Positions 32,639-35,614 of a stretch of DNA of 35,614 nucleotides are shown piece after piece. The DNA lies in contig JAAENB010001018.1 of NCBI GenBank assembly GCA_024224995.1, positions 1 through 35,614 of the forward strand, in the 5' to 3' direction. The notes below the pieces were generated by a model. It made no database searches and was not told the DNA's origin. It saw only the letters and a list, made by a program, of their open reading frames with translations. This stretch comes from a bacterium (GTDB taxonomy: Bacteria; Spirochaetota; UBA4802; UBA5550). Both the position numbers and the translations under genes were made by a program. Within the stretch, counting starts at the first letter, position 1, and each line of letters starts with the position of its first letter.

Positions 32639-34034
32639 TTTCTACCCCCTTTACACCCTTCGACTTTATCCGTACGCGCTTCTCCACATTCCAGAGCGCG
32701 TTCCTCAGCCGCGGACTCTCTCCGCGAACCGCTTCTATCTCTTCAAAGGAACCGGCCCGTTCCCAGTAAAGCGGGCAGGCTCCGGCGCACAATTCTTTCA
32801 TATCACACTTCTTACACACCGGCGGAATATACCGTTTTTCCCGCCAGTAACAGGCCGGATCGGAATTCCACACATACTCAAACGAAGATTTCAGCAAACT
32901 CCCAATTCCCCGGTCAAAGCTGGAACAGGGCAATATATCTCCCGCGGGATTTACCGAAAGCAGCCCCGATACACAGGCGCATGATTTCGATCCCAGGCCG
33001 TAATCTACCGGGTTAAACAGGCAATAGGGTGTGGGAGAATACCAGACAAATTTCACCCCAAGGGTTTCACAGTAATCTATCACCGGCTGCACAATGCTCC
33101 CAATAGTGCTGTACCCTATTTTAATATTGTCATTGTCACAGGCTATCCCTGTATTAATTATCATATTCATGGATAGATAGGGCGCGTCGAACTCATCTTT
33201 GATAAATTTCACCAGGGGAAAAAGAAAATCCTTATTTTTTTGACAGATCGTTGTATTGGTATGTGTATACACTCCCGCCTCTTTGAGGTTCTTTATTCCC
33301 GCTACACAGTCCGCGTGCGCGCTGCTGTTCCCGGTAATTTCATTATGAATGGTTTCATTATGGGATTCCAGGCTCACCTGGGCCGATTTCAGCCCTGCCG
33401 CGGAGAGGTCCCGTACCAGTGACACATCGCTGCATCGTATCCCGTTTGTTATAAGGTTTGTTCTCATGCCCAGGCCGTTCGCGTACGCTACCAGCTCCGG
33501 TAGATCCTTCCGCAGGGTGGGCTCTCCACCGGTAAATGAGATCGTGGGCACATGAGCATCCCGGTGTATCTTTTGTATTACCTCTTTTACTTCCGCTGTT
33601 GCCATTTCCCGGAACTCTTCTCCCCGGTAGGGGCTTGAGGCATAGCAGAAATCGCAGCGGTTCTGGCAGCGGTAGGTGAGCGCTATTTCCGAAAGAACGG
33701 GATATTTCACGCTCCCGGGATCATAGGGAATATTTTCTATCATGCAGGCGCTGCCGTAATCCTCCTGCATAATGGCGTTAATACTTCGTACCAGGGCCGT
33801 TAGATCACGCGTTACTTGAGCCCGGGGCTCGTTATATTTTTCCGAAAGCAGGACTACTGTTTCATTGGCGGTTTTCCCCTCTTCGTAAAGCATCCCCAGC
33901 ATTTCAAAGGCGCTATCATTCAGGTGCTGGATCTTGTTTGGCCTGATTATCATGAGCCGGTCTACCTGCCGCAGGTATACCACGTCTTTGGTTGATCCTA
34001 CGAATGAATCTATGTCATAAAACGGTTGGTTCAT
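32631..34034 (-). CDS. Radical SAM/SPASM enzyme with N-terminal PqqD-like recognition domain
   Basis: A 467-residue enzyme. I place the start at the ATG at 34034, which has AGGAG at 34043-34047 with eight bases between; the frame runs 40 codons further upstream but that part (MPLSLRSLSLSLGLPL...) is just the HSAC repeat DNA read in another frame. Residues about 15-90 (LRQVDRLMIIRPNKIQHLND, AFEMLGMLYEEG, LSEKYNEPRAQVTRDL) look like PqqD/RRE, which binds RiPP leader peptides. The radical SAM core has Cys123-x3-Cys127-x2-Cys130 (CQNRCDFC) and SFTGGEPTLRKDL. The C-terminal SPASM region has CACVSGLLSVNPAGDILPC and Cys407-x2-C-x5-C-x3-C420 (CKKCDMKELCAGAC) for auxiliary 4Fe-4S clusters; a final SPASM Cys is not obvious. 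Members of this class install thioether or C-C crosslinks in peptides. The likely substrate is the tail encoded 11 bases upstream. Confidence 0.9.
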   Translation of the reverse strand: MNQPFYDIDSFVGSTKDVVYLRQVDRLMIIRPNKIQHLNDSAFEMLGMLYEEGKTANETVVLLSEKYNEPRAQVTRDLTALVRSINAIMQEDYGSACMIENIPYDPGSVKYPVLSEIALTYRCQNRCDFCYASSPYRGEEFREMATAEVKEVIQKIHRDAHVPTISFTGGEPTLRKDLPELVAYANGLGMRTNLITNGIRCSDVSLVRDLSAAGLKSAQVSLESHNETIHNEITGNSSAHADCVAGIKNLKEAGVYTHTNTTICQKNKDFLFPLVKFIKDEFDAPYLSMNMIINTGIACDNDNIKIGYSTIGSIVQPVIDYCETLGVKFVWYSPTPYCLFNPVDYGLGSKSCACVSGLLSVNPAGDILPCSSFDRGIGSLLKSSFEYVWNSDPACYWREKRYIPPVCKKCDMKELCAGACPLYWERAGSFEEIEAVRGESPRLRNALWNVEKRVRIKSKGVKGVENG

Positions 34035-34045
34035 AACATCGTCTC

Positions 34046-35614
34046 CTAAAAGCTCGACACGCATGCCGAGTGGCAGGCTGAGTGGCAGGCGGAGTGGACG
34101 CAGGCGGAGTGGCAGGCCGAGTGACAGGCTGAGTGAACGCAGGCTGAGTGGCACGCGGAGTGGCAGGCCGAGTGGCAGGCGGAGTGACAGGCGTCGTAGC
34201 TGAACGAGGAGATGTTTTCCGAAAAGTTTTTTACCGATTCTTCCACTTTTTTAAGGTCCGGCGGTGAGAATAGATTTTCAATATTTTCTACAATCTGTGA
34301 CGATACTCCTTCCACCTGTTCTACTATTCCCTCGGAAAAATCCTGAATACTTTCGCCAATGGACTCCGCTTTTCCGGCTGTTATTGTTTCGTAAAAAACA
34401 GCTCCCTCTCCCCGGTCCCTATCTACAATGGCCTGTTCCATAAATTCCCGCACTCCCGTGTCGAACTCATCATTAAGCGCCATCCAGGTATGATGTTCTT
34501 CAAAATAGGGCTTTTGTTCATTATACAGACTTCGCTGCTTAAACACGCTCCAATGATCGTCGATCTTTGAGCGGTACACTTCCGCGGTTTTATTAATATC
34601 GGTTTTCCAGACCTTGCCCTGCATGGATCGCGATAAGGACTTTACAATCAAGGGAATCTTGTTTTTACTCAGGGTTCCGTCTTTGGCTATGGCATCAAGA
34701 AACATCACTTCATAGGGTTTCAGCCCTTCCCTCTCTTTTTCAAGGATCTTTACCTGGAGCGGGTTCCGGTTTATTATATCAATATATTTTTTATTATACA
34801 GGCCCATTACCAGGAGCTTTATCGCTTTTGAGGGCTTGTTTAAAAAGACCGCTGCTTCCATTGGCTCAAGATTTTCCGCGCTTCCGCTTGTTTTAAACAC
34901 CTCTACCTGTATCTCAGGCGCGAGATACTCCACCTTCCGTTCAAATTTCTTTTTAATCCCCGGGTGAAAAGAGAGCAGTTTGAGTAAAATCGCAACCAGT
35001 CCCGCAAGGAGATAATAGCAGGCTCGAAAAGGAACAATAAGGGCGTTAAAACTAAAAATATACCCTGAAGTGATACCGAATTTTTTTCGTCCTCCGGGAA
35101 AAAATATTTTATTAAACAGGTCTATCTTCATTACAACGCCGATTAAATACGCCAAAAGACCTATTGTGGCTATTTCTATTCCAAGATAAAAAAAGTTTAA
35201 AAAGTACCCAATAACAATGTTGAGTACAAGAAAAATAACCACATCTATCGCGAACTCCGCGTCCGTCGAGGAGAGTTCCATCTTTGCCAGGTCCGTAAGC
35301 AGGGTTTTTGCCGCGAAGAAGGTGGAGATATCTACCTTCGCGGGTTCTATTGCCACGCCCAGGGGAATTTCCGGGATATAATCGTGTTCCCAGTGGTTTG
35401 ACTGCGCGGAGATATCAATATAGGGATAAAAAACCTTTTTACTGTTATCATCATAATAATCTCCCTCTTTGCTCATGCGTTGAACAAATTCCCATTGCTC
35501 AAAGAGGCCTGTTGTTTCCGGTGTAACAAAAAGAGGGAGTTCTTTATCACCGGGTTTTATATCTCGAAACCCTCTTCTGTATTCTCCCTGAAAGGGAAAT
35601 AGAAGCTTTACCCT
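34046..35614 (-). CDS. Polytopic membrane protein with C-terminal HSAC (Cys/His) repeat tail, N-terminus beyond the window
   Basis: The frame is open to the right edge, giving 522 visible residues; an ATG at 35476 is internal, since the 46 codons before it read as protein (FRDIKPGDKELPLFVTPETT). Two to four membrane helices (FAIDVVIFLVLNIVIGYFLN, LGIEIATIGLLAYLIGVVM, FRACYYLLAGLVAILLKLL) are followed by a soluble part with EPMEAAVFLNKPSKAIKLLV, reminiscent of the winged-helix part of DUF2207-like proteins (weak impression). Then comes an amphipathic stretch (SIGESIQDFSEGIVEQVEG, VEESVKNFSENISSF). The last 50 residues are DAC-(HSAC)4-V-(HSAC)3-V-(HSAC)3-V-SSF. The TAG stop overlaps the ribosome site of the radical SAM gene. 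Possible roles are a crosslinked envelope appendage or a metal-binding tail. Function unknown. Confidence 0.85.
   Translation of the reverse strand, partial: RVKLLFPFQGEYRRGFRDIKPGDKELPLFVTPETTGLFEQWEFVQRMSKEGDYYDDNSKKVFYPYIDISAQSNHWEHDYIPEIPLGVAIEPAKVDISTFFAAKTLLTDLAKMELSSTDAEFAIDVVIFLVLNIVIGYFLNFFYLGIEIATIGLLAYLIGVVMKIDLFNKIFFPGGRKKFGITSGYIFSFNALIVPFRACYYLLAGLVAILLKLLSFHPGIKKKFERKVEYLAPEIQVEVFKTSGSAENLEPMEAAVFLNKPSKAIKLLVMGLYNKKYIDIINRNPLQVKILEKEREGLKPYEVMFLDAIAKDGTLSKNKIPLIVKSLSRSMQGKVWKTDINKTAEVYRSKIDDHWSVFKQRSLYNEQKPYFEEHHTWMALNDEFDTGVREFMEQAIVDRDRGEGAVFYETITAGKAESIGESIQDFSEGIVEQVEGVSSQIVENIENLFSPPDLKKVEESVKNFSENISSFSYDACHSACHSACHSACHSACVHSACHSACHSACVHSACHSACHSACVSSF
34058..34195 (-). 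repeat. In-frame 12/15-bp tandem repeats encoding the HSAC tail
   Basis: Ten HSAC units; Cys codons at spacings of 4,4,4,4,5,4,4,5,4,4 residues (11 Cys, 10 His). A Val after units 4, 7 and 10 makes a 13-residue (39-base) super-repeat. Ser codons vary among TCC, TCG and TCA and Cys among TGC and TGT, so units are not fresh duplicates. Confidence 0.95.

Noticed and set aside
34035..34154. A 40-residue Leu/Ser/Arg/Pro-rich N-terminal extension of the radical SAM enzyme.
   Set aside because: It is the HSAC repeat DNA read in a different frame of the same strand. The ATG at 34034 has a good Shine-Dalgarno and begins the PqqD-like domain.
34058..34200. The 12-bp tandem repeat as a noncoding satellite or CRISPR-like array.
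   Set aside because: The repeat is in frame with a long protein, units have synonymous changes, and there are no unique spacers.

Overview
This 35.6 kb window looks like a chromosomal stretch of a moderately AT-rich diderm bacterium. It encodes lipoproteins, an outer-membrane porin ending in aromatic Phe, MltG and an extracellular contractile injection system. A FecR-domain lipoprotein with a loose lipobox and a very large fused acyl-CoA carboxylase would fit a spirochaete or a neighbouring uncultured phylum. That placement is a guess from gene content only. Both window edges cut through genes. I found no tRNA or rRNA gene, CRISPR array or transposase.

Layout. (1) Bases 1-10718, plus strand: the 3' part of an eCIS (phage-tail-like injection machine) locus. 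In order it holds a truncated baseplate J-like protein, a DUF4255/Pvc16-like cap protein, sheath 1, tube 1, sheath 2, tube 2, a LysM tube-adaptor, a gp27-like hub and a separate gp5-like spike, closed by a strong intrinsic terminator. The ATPase, gp25, tape measure, fibres and any cargo must lie left of the window. (2) 10885-16172, minus strand: a housekeeping operon read dprA-like, mltG, U32 (TrhP-like), YkgJ-like, hisS. (3) 16173-18004: a FecR lipoprotein set between two copies of a hairpin repeat. (4) 18005-23905: a 1966-residue biotin carboxylase/BCCP/carboxyltransferase fusion with eukaryote-like domain order. (5) 23877-29030: a tungstate-type ABC transporter (tupA-tupB-tupC, minus), divergent from a porin and a second, altered TupA-like lipoprotein (plus). 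(6) 29031-29626: a gene-free, hairpin-dense stretch. (7) 29627-30514, minus: an LpqC/PHB-depolymerase-like secreted esterase. (8) 30840 to the right edge, minus: a tightly coupled four-gene operon. It holds a polytopic membrane protein whose C-terminus is a Cys/His repeat tail built from HSAC units, a radical SAM/SPASM enzyme with an N-terminal PqqD-like recognition domain, and two zinc-ribbon proteins.

The most exciting candidate is region 8. A RiPP-type maturase (RRE + radical SAM + SPASM) starts 11 bases after the stop codon of a protein ending in 11 Cys and 10 His at regular 4/5-residue spacing. I infer that the tail is the enzyme's substrate, so a peptide-type modification would be made on the tail of a large membrane protein. 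The second theme is repeats. Three dispersed intergenic families (here called PR-A, PR-B, PR-C) include two whose loops are conserved while their stem arms differ between copies yet stay self-complementary.
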